DNA from: JAIBJN01 sp035762005
GTDB lineage: Bacteria; Actinomycetota; Thermoleophilia; Gaiellales; Gaiellaceae
NCBI GenBank assembly: GCA_035762005.1
Contig: DASTQA010000035.1
Location: 1 to 64,000, forward strand
DNA length: 64,000 nt
Reading direction: 5' to 3'
How positions within the stretch are numbered: position 1 is the stretch's first letter; every line of letters starts with the position of its first letter. Position numbers and translations under genes: made by a program. Shown here one piece after another: positions 39,235 through 48,517 of this stretch. The notes beneath the pieces were generated by a model. That model was not told the DNA's origin. It did not search any database and saw only the letters and a program-made list of their open reading frames with translations.

Positions 39235-39255
39235 CAAGTGACACGGTGTCACTTG
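39235..39255. repeat. Palindromic repeat A, copy 3 (upstream of tilS)
   Basis: Perfect 10-bp arms, CAAGTGACAC and GTGTCACTTG, around a G. It ends 28 bp before the tilS start and covers the region where the -35 contact of the tilS promoter would be. Confidence 0.8.
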
Positions 39256-39271
39256 GCCGCACGCCGGGCGG

Positions 39272-39277
39272 TACGAT
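39272..39277 (+). promoter_or_regulatory. -10 box (TACGAT) of tilS
   Basis: TACGAT ends six bases before the GTG start, a leaderless layout. It serves tilS and the coupled hpt gene. Confidence 0.55.
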
Positions 39278-39283
39278 CGCCGG

Positions 39284-40294
39284 GTGGGCGCCGCCGCGCT
39301 CCGCGCGCGCATCGAGGAGCACGTCCGCCGGCACGATCTGATCCCGCCCGGCGGCGAGGTGGTCTGCCTCGTCTCGGGCGGCGCCGACTCGACGTGCCTC
39401 CGCCACGCGCTCGCCGCGCTCGGCTACCGGGTGTCGGCGCTGCACGTGAACCACAAGCTCCGGGGCGAGGAGTCCGAGGAGGACGCGCGCTTCTGTGCCG
39501 AGCGGCTGGGGGCCGAGGTGGTCGAGGCCCCGCCGGCCGGGCGCGGGAGCGAGGCCGAGCTCCGCGACCTGCGCTACAGGGCCACCGCCGGCCGCGGCCT
39601 CCGCGCCACCGGCCACACCGCCTCCGACCAGGTGGAGACGATCCTCTTCCGGCTCGCCTCGAGCGGGACGGCGAGCGGCATCCGCGTGCGGCGCGACGAC
39701 GGCGTCGTCCGGCCGCTGCTTCCGCTCTGGCGGGCCGAGACGGAGGCGTACTGCCGTGCCGAGCGCCTCGGCTTCCGGCTCGACTCGTCCAACGCAGAGA
39801 CGGCGCGGGGCCTCATCCGCGCCGAGATCCTGCCCGCTCTGCGGCGGCTCCACCCGGCCGCCGAGCGGAACCTCCTCGCCGCCCTCGACGAGCGCGCCGG
39901 CCTCCCGAGACCGGTCGAGAGGGCGCTGTTAGAGTTGCTCGCCTCTCGTGAGGGCTCGAAGCGACTCGACCTCGGTGACGGCCGCGTGGCGGTGCGGGAG
40001 TACGAGAGCGTCTGGCTCGAGCGCGCGCCGGTGCCGCTCGCGGGCCCCGTGCGCTGGGGACGCTGGACGCTCGAGCCGCGGAGGCCCGGCCTGACCGTGC
40101 GCGGCTGGCGGCCCGGGGACCGCCTCGCCGGGCGGGGGCGGAAGGTCCAGGACGTCTTCGTGGACGCGAAGGTGCCGCGCTCGGAGCGCGAGGCCTGGCC
40201 GCTCGTCGTGCGCGGGGACGACGTCGTCGCCGTCCCCGGCATCGAGGCGGCCCCGGGCTGGGAGGACGCGGTGCGCGGGGAGCGCGACGCGTGA
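39284..40294 (+). CDS. tilS: tRNA(Ile)-lysidine synthase
   Basis: Converts C34 of tRNA-Ile(CAU) to lysidine. 336 residues. PP-loop VCLVSGGADSTCLRHAL, then LHVNHKLRGEESEEDARF, ATGHTASDQVETILFRL and RPLLPLWRAETEAYC. The C-terminal substrate-binding domain (RGWRPGDRLAGRGRKVQDVF) is present. GTG start six bases after TACGAT. Its stop overlaps the hpt GTG (GTGA). The tilS-hpt-ftsH order is common in bacteria. Confidence 0.95.
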   Translation: MGAAALRARIEEHVRRHDLIPPGGEVVCLVSGGADSTCLRHALAALGYRVSALHVNHKLRGEESEEDARFCAERLGAEVVEAPPAGRGSEAELRDLRYRATAGRGLRATGHTASDQVETILFRLASSGTASGIRVRRDDGVVRPLLPLWRAETEAYCRAERLGFRLDSSNAETARGLIRAEILPALRRLHPAAERNLLAALDERAGLPRPVERALLELLASREGSKRLDLGDGRVAVREYESVWLERAPVPLAGPVRWGRWTLEPRRPGLTVRGWRPGDRLAGRGRKVQDVFVDAKVPRSEREAWPLVVRGDDVVAVPGIEAAPGWEDAVRGERDA

Positions 40295-40863
40295 GCAGCG
40301 TCAACGAGCTCACCGCCGCGGTCGCCGAGGTGCTCATCGACGAGGACACGCTCCAGGCGCGCATCGCGGAGCTCGGGCGGGAGATCTCCGAGGACTACCG
40401 CGACCGCGACCTCCTCCTCGTCGGCGTCCTCAAGGGCGCCGTCTTCTTCATGGCCGACCTCATGCGCCGCATCGACGTCCACTGCGAGGTCGACTTCATG
40501 GCCATCTCGAGCTACGGCGCCGGCGTCGACTCGTCCGGCGTCGTGCGGATCCTCAAGGACCTCGATGTCCCCATCGAGGGACGCAACGTCCTCGTGGTCG
40601 AGGACATCATCGACTCCGGCCTGACGCTCTCCTACCTGCTCCGGAACCTCGAGGCGCGCGAGCCGGGCTCGCTCGAGATCTGCGCTCTCCTGACGAAGCC
40701 GGCGCGGCGTGAGATCGACATCGAGTGCCGCTACATCGGCTTCGAGATCCCGAACCGCTTCGTGATCGGCTACGGGCTGGACTTCGCCGAGCGCTACCGG
40801 AACCTCCCCTTCGTCGGCGTCCTCAGGGAGGATCTGGCAGCGCAGACGGAGGACGTCCACTAG
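40291..40863 (+). CDS. hpt: Hypoxanthine-guanine phosphoribosyltransferase
   Basis: Purine salvage enzyme of 190 residues: LLLVGVLKGAVFFMADL, the ISSYGAGVDSSGVVRILKDL flexible-loop region, the PRPP motif VLVVEDIIDSGLTLSYL, and YIGFEIPNRFVIGYGLDFAE. All typical of HPRT. GTG overlaps the tilS stop by four bases. A TACCCT box for ftsH lies 46 bases downstream, so ftsH has its own promoter. Confidence 0.95.
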   Translation: MSSVNELTAAVAEVLIDEDTLQARIAELGREISEDYRDRDLLLVGVLKGAVFFMADLMRRIDVHCEVDFMAISSYGAGVDSSGVVRILKDLDVPIEGRNVLVVEDIIDSGLTLSYLLRNLEAREPGSLEICALLTKPARREIDIECRYIGFEIPNRFVIGYGLDFAERYRNLPFVGVLREDLAAQTEDVH

Positions 40864-40908
40864 CACGAGGGTCGTCCGTCGGCTCTCTGGAGCCGAAGAA
40901 CAGGCTGC

Positions 40909-40914
40909 TACCCT
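40909..40914 (+). promoter_or_regulatory. -10 box (TACCCT) of ftsH
   Basis: TACCCT gives a start near 40921 and a leader of about 17 bases containing GAGGA, seven bases before the TTG start. One of the few leadered units among the housekeeping genes here. Confidence 0.5.
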
Positions 40915-40937
40915 TCGTCCAAGCCGAGGACTCAGTC

Positions 40938-42896
<1,959 letters not shown>

Positions 42897-42904
42897 CCGC
42901 CCGC

Positions 42905-43480
42905 GTGCGGCGGCTCGTCCCCCTCCTCGCCGGGGCGCTCGTCCTCGCCGCCTGCGGCGGCACCGAGACCGAGACCGTGACCGTCACCGTCTCCGAGAGC
43001 GAGACGGTGACGCAGACCGAGACGCGGACCGAGACCGTCACCCAGACGGAGACCGTCGCTCGGCCGGCCGTGGTCGGGCTGCCCCGGCGCGTGGCGCAGA
43101 CGCACGCCGCGCTCCTCGAGGCCGCCCGCTCGGGCGACTACGAGGCACTGCGGCCGTTCATCCCGGCCTCGGGCTTCTCGTACACCTTCGGCGCTCCCGC
43201 GCAGGGCGGCCCGATCGCGTACTGGCGGCGCGTCGAGCGGCAGAGCGGGGAGCGGCCGATCGAGATCCTCGCCCGCATGCTCGACCTGCCCTACACGCTC
43301 TTCGGCGGGCGGTACGTCTGGCCCTTCGCCTACGACAAGCAGCAGGAGGAGCTGACGGCCTACGAGCGCCGGCTGCTCGGGGACCAGGCCGACGCCTTCG
43401 GTGCGGGGAGCGGCTACCTCGGCTGGCGCGCCGGCATCGAGCGCGACGGCACCTGGCGCTTCTTCATCGCCGGCGACTGA
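42905..43480 (+). CDS. Lipoprotein with Thr/Glu repeat linker, 191 residues
   Basis: Lipoprotein signal (VRRLVPLLAGALVLAACGG), then a 35-residue linker built of alternating Thr, Glu and Val (TETETVTVTVSESETVTQ, TETRTETVTQTETV), then a compact C-terminal domain with YEALRPFIPASGFSYTFG and WRAGIERDGTWRFFIAGD. The last domain looks like a SnoaL/NTF2-like or similar small alpha+beta fold, but I am not sure. GTG eight bases after ftsH. The linker is likely extended and surface-exposed. Confidence 0.78.
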   Translation: MRRLVPLLAGALVLAACGGTETETVTVTVSESETVTQTETRTETVTQTETVARPAVVGLPRRVAQTHAALLEAARSGDYEALRPFIPASGFSYTFGAPAQGGPIAYWRRVERQSGERPIEILARMLDLPYTLFGGRYVWPFAYDKQQEELTAYERRLLGDQADAFGAGSGYLGWRAGIERDGTWRFFIAGD

Positions 43481-43494
43481 CGGCGGGGCCCCCG

Positions 43495-44733
43495 CTAGCG
43501 GGCCCTCGCCTCCTCGACGGTCCTCGGCGCCCCTCGAATCGCGGGCGTGACCGAGGCGGCGAGCGCGACGGCGAGCATCGCGGCGGCGAGCACGGCGAGC
43601 GCTCCGTCGCCGCCCAGCGCCTCGAGCAGGAAGCCCACCCCGAGCGAGCCGAGCGGCATGGCGCCGTACGCGACGAGCGTGTCGGCGCTCGTGACGCGCC
43701 CGAGGAGCCCGGCGGGGACGAGCGCGTAGGTGTACGCCCCCAGCACGACGTTCCAGAGCGGGCCGACGAACGCCATCGCGGCGAAGAGCGCGCCGAGGAC
43801 GTACGGATTCTCGGTCAGGAGCATGAAGGGCAGCAGCAGAGCCCAGACCCAGTTCGCCCCGACGACGATCGTCCGGCCCGCGAACCGTCGCTGGAACGGA
43901 GGCGCCGCGAAGGAGCCGAGCAGGCCGCCGAGGCCGGAGAGCCCCACCATGACTCCGATCGCGGTCGCCGAGGCTCCCGCGTCCCGGGCCCGCACGATGA
44001 GGACGAGGACGAGCGCGGTGAAGAGCGCGTTGCTCGCGGCGACGAGGAGCGCCGCGGCGCGCAGGAAGCGTTGCCGCCAGAGCCACGCGATGCCCTCGAC
44101 GAGCTCGGCGCGCAGGCGCCCCTCGGCCGGCTGCCTCTCTCCGTCGAGATCCGTCCGGATGAGGAGGACGCTGACGAGCGAGACGACGTACGTGAGGGCG
44201 TCGACGAGGAACGGCACGGCACGTCCCAGGTCGAAGAGCACGCCGCCCAGCGGCTGACCGGCAAGGTAGGCGCCGCGCTCCCGGGCCTCGTTCTGCGCGA
44301 GCGCGGTCGGCAGCTGCTCCGGGGGGACGACCCGGGGAACGACGGCGGTCTGCGCCGTGGTCGAGAGGATGAAGAGCGCCCCTTCGACGAACGCTACGGC
44401 GACGAGCTGGGCGAAGGGCGGCTCGCCGGCCGCGAGGGCGGCGACGACGCTCGCGAGCGCGACGCCCCGCCCGACGTCGGCGGCGACGAGCAGCCGGCGG
44501 CGGCTGAACCGGTCGACGAGGACGCCGGCGGCGAGCGGGGCGAGGACGTACGGGAGCGTCCCGGCGAACCCCACGATGCCGGCCCTGGCGGGCGAGCCCG
44601 TGAGCGCGAGGACGAGGAGGGGGTAGGCGATCGCGGAGACGCGCGAGCCGAGCACGGAGACCGCCTCGCCCGCCCAGAGGAGCTGGAAGTCGCGGTTCCG
44701 TCTGAGCGGCGGCGGCTTCGGCGGCTCGCTCAC
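43495..44733 (-). CDS. MFS transporter
   Basis: 412 residues, about 12 membrane helices. Start PLRRNRDFQLLWAGEAVSVL is characteristic of the MFS_3/enterobactin-exporter-like group (LWxGQ-like motif). The loop after TM2 reads GVLVDRFSRRRLLVAADVGR (MFS motif A). Other segments: PRVVPPEQLPTALAQNEA and GVMVGLSGLGGLLGSF. Substrate unknown; likely a drug or metabolite efflux pump. GTG start seven bases after the PHP gene stop, so the two form an operon. Confidence 0.9.
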   Translation of the reverse strand: MSEPPKPPPLRRNRDFQLLWAGEAVSVLGSRVSAIAYPLLVLALTGSPARAGIVGFAGTLPYVLAPLAAGVLVDRFSRRRLLVAADVGRGVALASVVAALAAGEPPFAQLVAVAFVEGALFILSTTAQTAVVPRVVPPEQLPTALAQNEARERGAYLAGQPLGGVLFDLGRAVPFLVDALTYVVSLVSVLLIRTDLDGERQPAEGRLRAELVEGIAWLWRQRFLRAAALLVAASNALFTALVLVLIVRARDAGASATAIGVMVGLSGLGGLLGSFAAPPFQRRFAGRTIVVGANWVWALLLPFMLLTENPYVLGALFAAMAFVGPLWNVVLGAYTYALVPAGLLGRVTSADTLVAYGAMPLGSLGVGFLLEALGGDGALAVLAAAMLAVALAASVTPAIRGAPRTVEEARAR

Positions 44734-44740
44734 GGGCGAG

Positions 44741-45493
44741 TCAGAAGACGAAGAAGCGGCGGCGCCGGGCCCTGCGCGGCGGCGCCGGAACGGCCTCGCC
44801 GGCGACGATCGCCGTCGGCGCCTCGACCGTGAGGAAGCGGGCGAGCGCCTCGTCGCCCACGGCCTCGGCCGCGGGCGCGAGACCCGCCTCGCGGATCTCG
44901 GGCGTGTGCGCGTCGCTCGCGAGCACGTGGGCGAGGCCGAGGTCGAGGAGCCGCTCGGCCGCCTTCTCCGCCGAGCGGCCGATGCGGCCGTCGAGCGAGG
45001 CGGCGGTCAGCTGGACGAGCGCCCCCAGGCGGACGGCCTCCGCGAGGCGGTCCGGGGAGGCCTGGACGACGCGATTCCGCTCGGGGTGCGCGAGGACGCC
45101 GACGAAGCCGCGCAGCCCGAGGCCGTACAGCGTCTGCTCGAGCGCCGGGGGCCAGCCGGAGTAGGGGAACTCGAGCAGGAGGTAGCGGCCCGACTGCGCG
45201 AGCGTGAAGCGGCGCAACTCCTCGTCGGCGAGCGTCGCGAGCATGCCCAGGTCGAGCTCGCCGCCCGGGAGCACCTCGACCACGATGCCCTGCTCGACGA
45301 AGTCCTCGCGGAGGCGCGTGACCCCGCGCTCCATCTCCTCCGGCCGGGTCGGGTAGTCCGAGCGGACGTGCGGCGTGGCGGCGATCGCCGTCACGCCCTC
45401 GCGCGCCGCCCTGAGCGCGAGCGCCCGTGCGTCCTCGACCGTGCGCGACCCGTCGTCCAGCCCGGGGAGGATGTGGGAATGGAGGTCGATCAT
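44741..45493 (-). CDS. PHP-domain tyrosine-protein phosphatase (CpsB/YwqE type)
   Basis: 250 residues. Metal-binding PHP motifs: MIDLHSHILPGLDDGSRT, AATPHVRSDYP, the EFPYSGWPP segment, GVLAHPERNRVV and LASDAHTPE. This is the CpsB/YwqE family, which dephosphorylates bacterial tyrosine kinases of the CpsD type. A BY-kinase with its own tyrosine cluster lies 15 kb away at 60386-61750. The ATG has no SD; TATCCT (45516-45511) lies 17 bases upstream, sharing bases with the folP -10 box. Confidence 0.88.
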   Translation of the reverse strand: MIDLHSHILPGLDDGSRTVEDARALALRAAREGVTAIAATPHVRSDYPTRPEEMERGVTRLREDFVEQGIVVEVLPGGELDLGMLATLADEELRRFTLAQSGRYLLLEFPYSGWPPALEQTLYGLGLRGFVGVLAHPERNRVVQASPDRLAEAVRLGALVQLTAASLDGRIGRSAEKAAERLLDLGLAHVLASDAHTPEIREAGLAPAAEAVGDEALARFLTVEAPTAIVAGEAVPAPPRRARRRRFFVF

Positions 45494-45510
45494 GGGAGGC
45501 CCGCGGCCGT

Positions 45511-45520
45511 AGGATACGGT
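45511..45520. promoter_or_regulatory. Bidirectional -10 element AGGATACGGT (second copy)
   Basis: Identical to 24499-24508. TACGGT (45515-45520) ends six bases before the folP GTG. TATCCT on the minus strand (45516-45511) serves the PHP/MFS operon. The identity of all ten bases at two divergent junctions argues for a shared bidirectional promoter core. Confidence 0.55.
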
Positions 45521-45526
45521 TGCCTC

Positions 45527-46357
45527 GTGAGACCCCCGCTGGAGCAGGCCTTTTCGCGGCCGTCGGTGCTGGGGGTCGTGAACGTCACCCCCGACTCCTT
45601 CTCCGACGGCGGCCGGTTCCTCCAGCCGGAAGCCGCCGTCGCGCTCGCGCAGGGCCTCCTCCAGGAGGGCGCCGCGCTCGTGGACGTGGGCGGCGAGTCC
45701 ACCCGGCCCGGCTCCGAGGGGGTCTCGGCCGAGGAGGAGCTCGGGCGGCTCGAGCCCGTCCTCGAGCGGCTCGCCGGGCTGCCGGTCTCGGTCGACACCT
45801 CGAAGGCGGACGTGGCGCGGCGCGCGCTCGAGCTCGGGGCGGTCATGGTCAACGACGTGACGGCCCTGCGCGGCGACCCGGAGCTCGCCGCGGTCGTCGC
45901 CGACGGGGACGCCTACCTCTGCCTCATGCACATGCTCGGCGAGCCCCGCACGATGCAGGACGACCCGCGCTACGAGGACGTCGTCTCCGAGGTGAAGGCC
46001 TTCCTCGAGGAGCGGCTGGCCCTCGCCGTCGCGGCCGGGATCCCGGAGGGGCACGTGTGCCTCGACCCCGGAATCGGCTTCGGGAAGACGGTCGAGCACA
46101 ACCTCGAGCTCCTCGCGCGGCTGTCCGAGCTCGCCGCGATCGGGCGGCCGCTGCTCGTCGGGGCCTCGCGCAAGCGGTTCCTCGGCCGCGTGCTCGGAGA
46201 CCCGGACGCGCTCACGGGCCCCGTCGCCGCCGGCGTGGCGGTCGCCGTTCTTGCCTACGAGCGCGGCGCGTGGCTGCTCCGCGCGCACGACGTCCGCGAG
46301 CACGTCCAGGCGCTCGCCGCGGCGCGTGCCGTCGTCGAGCTGGACGCCGCGGCGTGA
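45527..46357 (+). CDS. folP: Dihydropteroate synthase
   Basis: Joins p-aminobenzoate to the pterin pyrophosphate; target of sulfonamides. 276 residues: LGVVNVTPDSFSDGGRF, VDVGGESTRPGSEGVS, PVSVDTSKADVARRAL, DVTALRG, LDPGIGFGKTVEHN and LVGASRKRFLG. All loops needed for catalysis are present. GTG six bases after TACGGT. Its stop overlaps the folB start (GTGA). Confidence 0.96.
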   Translation: MRPPLEQAFSRPSVLGVVNVTPDSFSDGGRFLQPEAAVALAQGLLQEGAALVDVGGESTRPGSEGVSAEEELGRLEPVLERLAGLPVSVDTSKADVARRALELGAVMVNDVTALRGDPELAAVVADGDAYLCLMHMLGEPRTMQDDPRYEDVVSEVKAFLEERLALAVAAGIPEGHVCLDPGIGFGKTVEHNLELLARLSELAAIGRPLLVGASRKRFLGRVLGDPDALTGPVAAGVAVAVLAYERGAWLLRAHDVREHVQALAAARAVVELDAAA

Positions 46358-46716
46358 GCGAGGTCGTCCTCGACATCAACGGCCTCGAGCTCAAGGGCTA
46401 CCACGGCGCGCTCGAGGAGGAGCAGCGTGCCGGCCAGCGCTTCTTCTTCGACGTCCGCCTCGTCGTCCACGACGCGGGCATCCGCTCCGACCAGCTCGCG
46501 GACACCGTCGACTACACCGCGGTCGCAGCCTGCATCCGCAAGGTCAACGACGCCCGTCGCTTCAACCTCATCGAGGCGCTCGCGGCGGCCGTCGCCGACG
46601 AGCTGCTCGCCCGCTTCCCGGTCGCCTCCGTCCGCGTGCGCGTGCGCAAGCCGGAGGTGCGGCTCGCGGACCCGGTCGCCTTCACCGCCGCCACCGTCGA
46701 GCGCCCGCCTCGCTGA
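46354..46716 (+). CDS. folB: Dihydroneopterin aldolase
   Basis: Folate pathway enzyme, 120 residues: LDINGLELKGYHGALEEEQR, FFFDVRLVVHDAG, DTVDYTAVAACIRKV, FNLIEALAAAVADELL and VRVRVRKPEVRLADPVAFTA. The catalytic Tyr and Glu regions and the DYT motif are conserved. It starts inside the folP stop. A 98-bp gap with repeat B follows before folK. Confidence 0.94.
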   Translation: MSEVVLDINGLELKGYHGALEEEQRAGQRFFFDVRLVVHDAGIRSDQLADTVDYTAVAACIRKVNDARRFNLIEALAAAVADELLARFPVASVRVRVRKPEVRLADPVAFTAATVERPPR

Positions 46717-46761
46717 GGCCGCCCGAGGGCCGGCCGGGCCGTGGGGGGCCCGCAGCGTGCC

Positions 46762-46782
46762 CTCGTGTTTCACACGCACGAG
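46762..46782 (-). repeat. Stem-loop repeat B, copy 1
   Basis: Arms CTCGTG and CACGAG around a 9-base loop (TTTCACACG). Reverse complement of the family seen at 46833-46853 and 54904-54924. Relative to copy 3, T-A at the third stem pair is replaced by C-G, so pairing is kept. Confidence 0.75.
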
Positions 46783-46814
46783 CGCCGGCGCCCCTCCTCC
46801 CGGTCAAACGGGGC

Positions 46815-47300
46815 ATGGACCCGTCCGGCAAGCTTCTGCGCGTGAAACACAAGGCCTTCGTGGGGCTCGGAGCGAACCTCGGCGCGCGCGAGCGGACGCT
46901 CCGGCGCGCGGTCGAGCTCCTCGCTGCCTCGCCGGGGATCGACGTCCTCGCCGTGTCGACGCTGCGGGAGACGGACCCCGTCGGCTACGCGGACCAGCCG
47001 CCCTTCCTGAACGGGGCCGTCGCGCTCGCGACCGACCTCTCGCCCCGCGACCTCCTCGGCCGCCTGCTCGAGGTGGAGCGCGAGCTCGGCCGCGTCCGCG
47101 GCGAAGGCCCCCGCTTCGGCCCCCGGGTCGTCGACCTCGACCTGCTCCTCTACGGCGAACGCGTCGTCGAGGAGCCCGGGCTCACGGTTCCGCACCCGCG
47201 CCTCGCCGAGCGGCGATTCGTCCTCGAGCCGCTCCACGAGCTCGACCCGGAGCTGACGCTGCCGGACGGCCGCCGGGTCGCCGACCTCCTGGGCGGCTGA
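46815..47300 (+). CDS. folK: 2-amino-4-hydroxy-6-hydroxymethyldihydropteridine diphosphokinase
   Basis: HPPK, which pyrophosphorylates the pterin for FolP. About 152-161 residues: KAFVGLGANLGARERTLRR, STLRETDPVGYADQPPFLNG, DLLGRLLEVERELGRVR, GPRFGPRVVDLDLLLYGE and LTVPHPRLAERRFVLEPL. All signature segments are present. Start uncertain: ATG 46815 or the in-frame GTG 46842, which lies inside repeat B copy 2. Neither has a clear SD. Third folate gene of the set folP-folB-folK. Confidence 0.9.
   Translation: MDPSGKLLRVKHKAFVGLGANLGARERTLRRAVELLAASPGIDVLAVSTLRETDPVGYADQPPFLNGAVALATDLSPRDLLGRLLEVERELGRVRGEGPRFGPRVVDLDLLLYGERVVEEPGLTVPHPRLAERRFVLEPLHELDPELTLPDGRRVADLLGG
46833..46853 (+). repeat. 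Stem-loop repeat B, copy 2 (at folK start)
   Basis: CTTCTG, loop CGCGTGAAA, CACAAG. One arm position is mismatched compared with copy 3. Its GTG is a possible folK start, giving VKHK at the N terminus. It faces copy 1, 50 bp apart. Confidence 0.65.
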
Positions 47301-47345
47301 TCGGCCATCCGGCCCCGGGAGCGAGATCCGGGCGCACGCCGGCGC

Positions 47346-47351
47346 TAGAAT
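47346..47351 (+). promoter_or_regulatory. -10 box (TAGAAT) of the DUF2469 gene
   Basis: TAGAAT ends seven bases before the ATG at 47359, a leaderless layout. It decides the start against an in-frame ATG at 47350. Confidence 0.55.
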
Positions 47352-47358
47352 GAGGCGC

Positions 47359-47727
47359 ATGTCGCACCTCGACGAGCTCGACGAGTACGAGGCCGACCTC
47401 GAGCTCCGCCTGAAGAAGGAGTACGCGGCCGTGTTCGGCCTCTTCCGCTACTGCATCGTCACCCAGGACTCGACGTATCTCTGCAACCGGCACGAGCTCA
47501 AGGTGCTGCCGCAGACGAGCTACCCGTTCTTCCACCTGCGGATGGAGGACGTCTGGGTCTGGGACAAGAACCGCCCGACCCGCATCATCCCGCGGGCCGA
47601 GGTCTACACGTCGAGCGACGTCACGATCGAGGAGCTGCGCGGCGAGGGCGACGGGCCCGCGCTGACCCCCGAGGCGCTCGCGCAGAAGCTCGGCGAGACG
47701 CTCGGCGGCGACGACGAGCTCGCCTGA
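47359..47727 (+). CDS. DUF2469 protein
   Basis: 122 residues: EADLELRLKKEYAAVFGLF, RYCIVTQDSTYLCNRHEL, the central FHLRMEDVWVWDKNRPTRII and SSDVTIEELRGEG. This is the actinobacterial DUF2469 family. Its usual members read 'DAWVWD.yRP' at the central motif, and the match here is clear. Function unknown. A leaderless ATG lies seven bases after TAGAAT. Seventeen bases before coaX on the same strand. Confidence 0.85.
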   Translation: MSHLDELDEYEADLELRLKKEYAAVFGLFRYCIVTQDSTYLCNRHELKVLPQTSYPFFHLRMEDVWVWDKNRPTRIIPRAEVYTSSDVTIEELRGEGDGPALTPEALAQKLGETLGGDDELA

Positions 47728-47743
47728 GCCGGGCGGCGGCGCG

Positions 47744-48517
47744 GTGCTGCTGGCCGTCGACGTCGGCAACACGCAGACGGTCTTCGGGCTCTACGACGGC
47801 GACCGCCTCGCCGAGCACTGGCGCGTGTCGACCGAGGCCGAGCGCACCGGGGACGAGCTCGGGGTCCTCGTCGGGCGCCTGCTCGAGCTGCGTGACGTCG
47901 GGTTCGAGCAGATCGGCGGCGTCTGCCTCGGCTCCACCGTCCCCCCGCTCGTCCGCGCGTACGAGGACTTCGCCCGCGAGTACGCGGACGCTCGGCTCCT
48001 CGTCCTCGGCCCGGGGACGAGGACGGGTCTCCCGATCTCCTACGACGACCCGCGGGAGGTGGGGCCGGACCGGATCGCGAACGCCGTCGCCGCCCGTGCG
48101 CGCTACGGGTCGCCCTGCATCGTCGTCGACTTCGGCACGTCGACGAACTTCGACATCGTCTCCGCCGCCGGCGAGTATGTCGGCGGCGTGCTCGCCCCCG
48201 GGATCGAGATCTCGATGGAGGCGCTCTTCGCCCGTGCGGCCCGGCTCGTGCAGGTCGACTTCGTCGAGCCGCCGTCGGTCATCGGCAAGACGACGGTCGC
48301 CGGCCTGCAGTCCGGGCTCGTGTACGGCTTCGCCGGTCAGGTCGACGGCATCGTGCGCCGCATCAGGGCGGAGATCGGGGAGTCCGCTCCCGTCGTGGCC
48401 ACCGGTGGCCTCGCGGAGCTGATCGCGCCGCACGCGGAGGCAATCGGGCACGTCGAGCCGCTTCTCACCCTGGAGGGCCTCCGGCTCGTCTGGGAGCGGA
48501 ACCTCGACGGCCGCTAG
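47744..48517 (+). CDS. coaX: Type III pantothenate kinase
   Basis: First step of CoA synthesis, 257 residues: LAVDVGNTQTVFGLYDGD (ATP site), the GPDRIANAVAARARYG motif, VVDFGTSTNFDIVSAAGEYV, GGVLAPGIEISMEALFARAARL in pieces and VATGGLAELIAPHAE. Type III enzymes need a monovalent cation and are not feedback-inhibited by CoA. GTG start. It shares CTAG (48514-48517) with the convergent cyclase fusion. Confidence 0.94.
   Translation: MLLAVDVGNTQTVFGLYDGDRLAEHWRVSTEAERTGDELGVLVGRLLELRDVGFEQIGGVCLGSTVPPLVRAYEDFAREYADARLLVLGPGTRTGLPISYDDPREVGPDRIANAVAARARYGSPCIVVDFGTSTNFDIVSAAGEYVGGVLAPGIEISMEALFARAARLVQVDFVEPPSVIGKTTVAGLQSGLVYGFAGQVDGIVRRIRAEIGESAPVVATGGLAELIAPHAEAIGHVEPLLTLEGLRLVWERNLDGR

Noticed and set aside
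42961..43060. Possible micro- or minisatellite in the plus strand
   Set aside because: The repetition follows the Thr/Glu/Val codons of the lipoprotein linker and has no fixed unit length.
43480..43510. GC-rich inverted stretch between the lipoprotein and MFS genes as a terminator
   Set aside because: Pairing needs bulges and no T-run follows on either strand.
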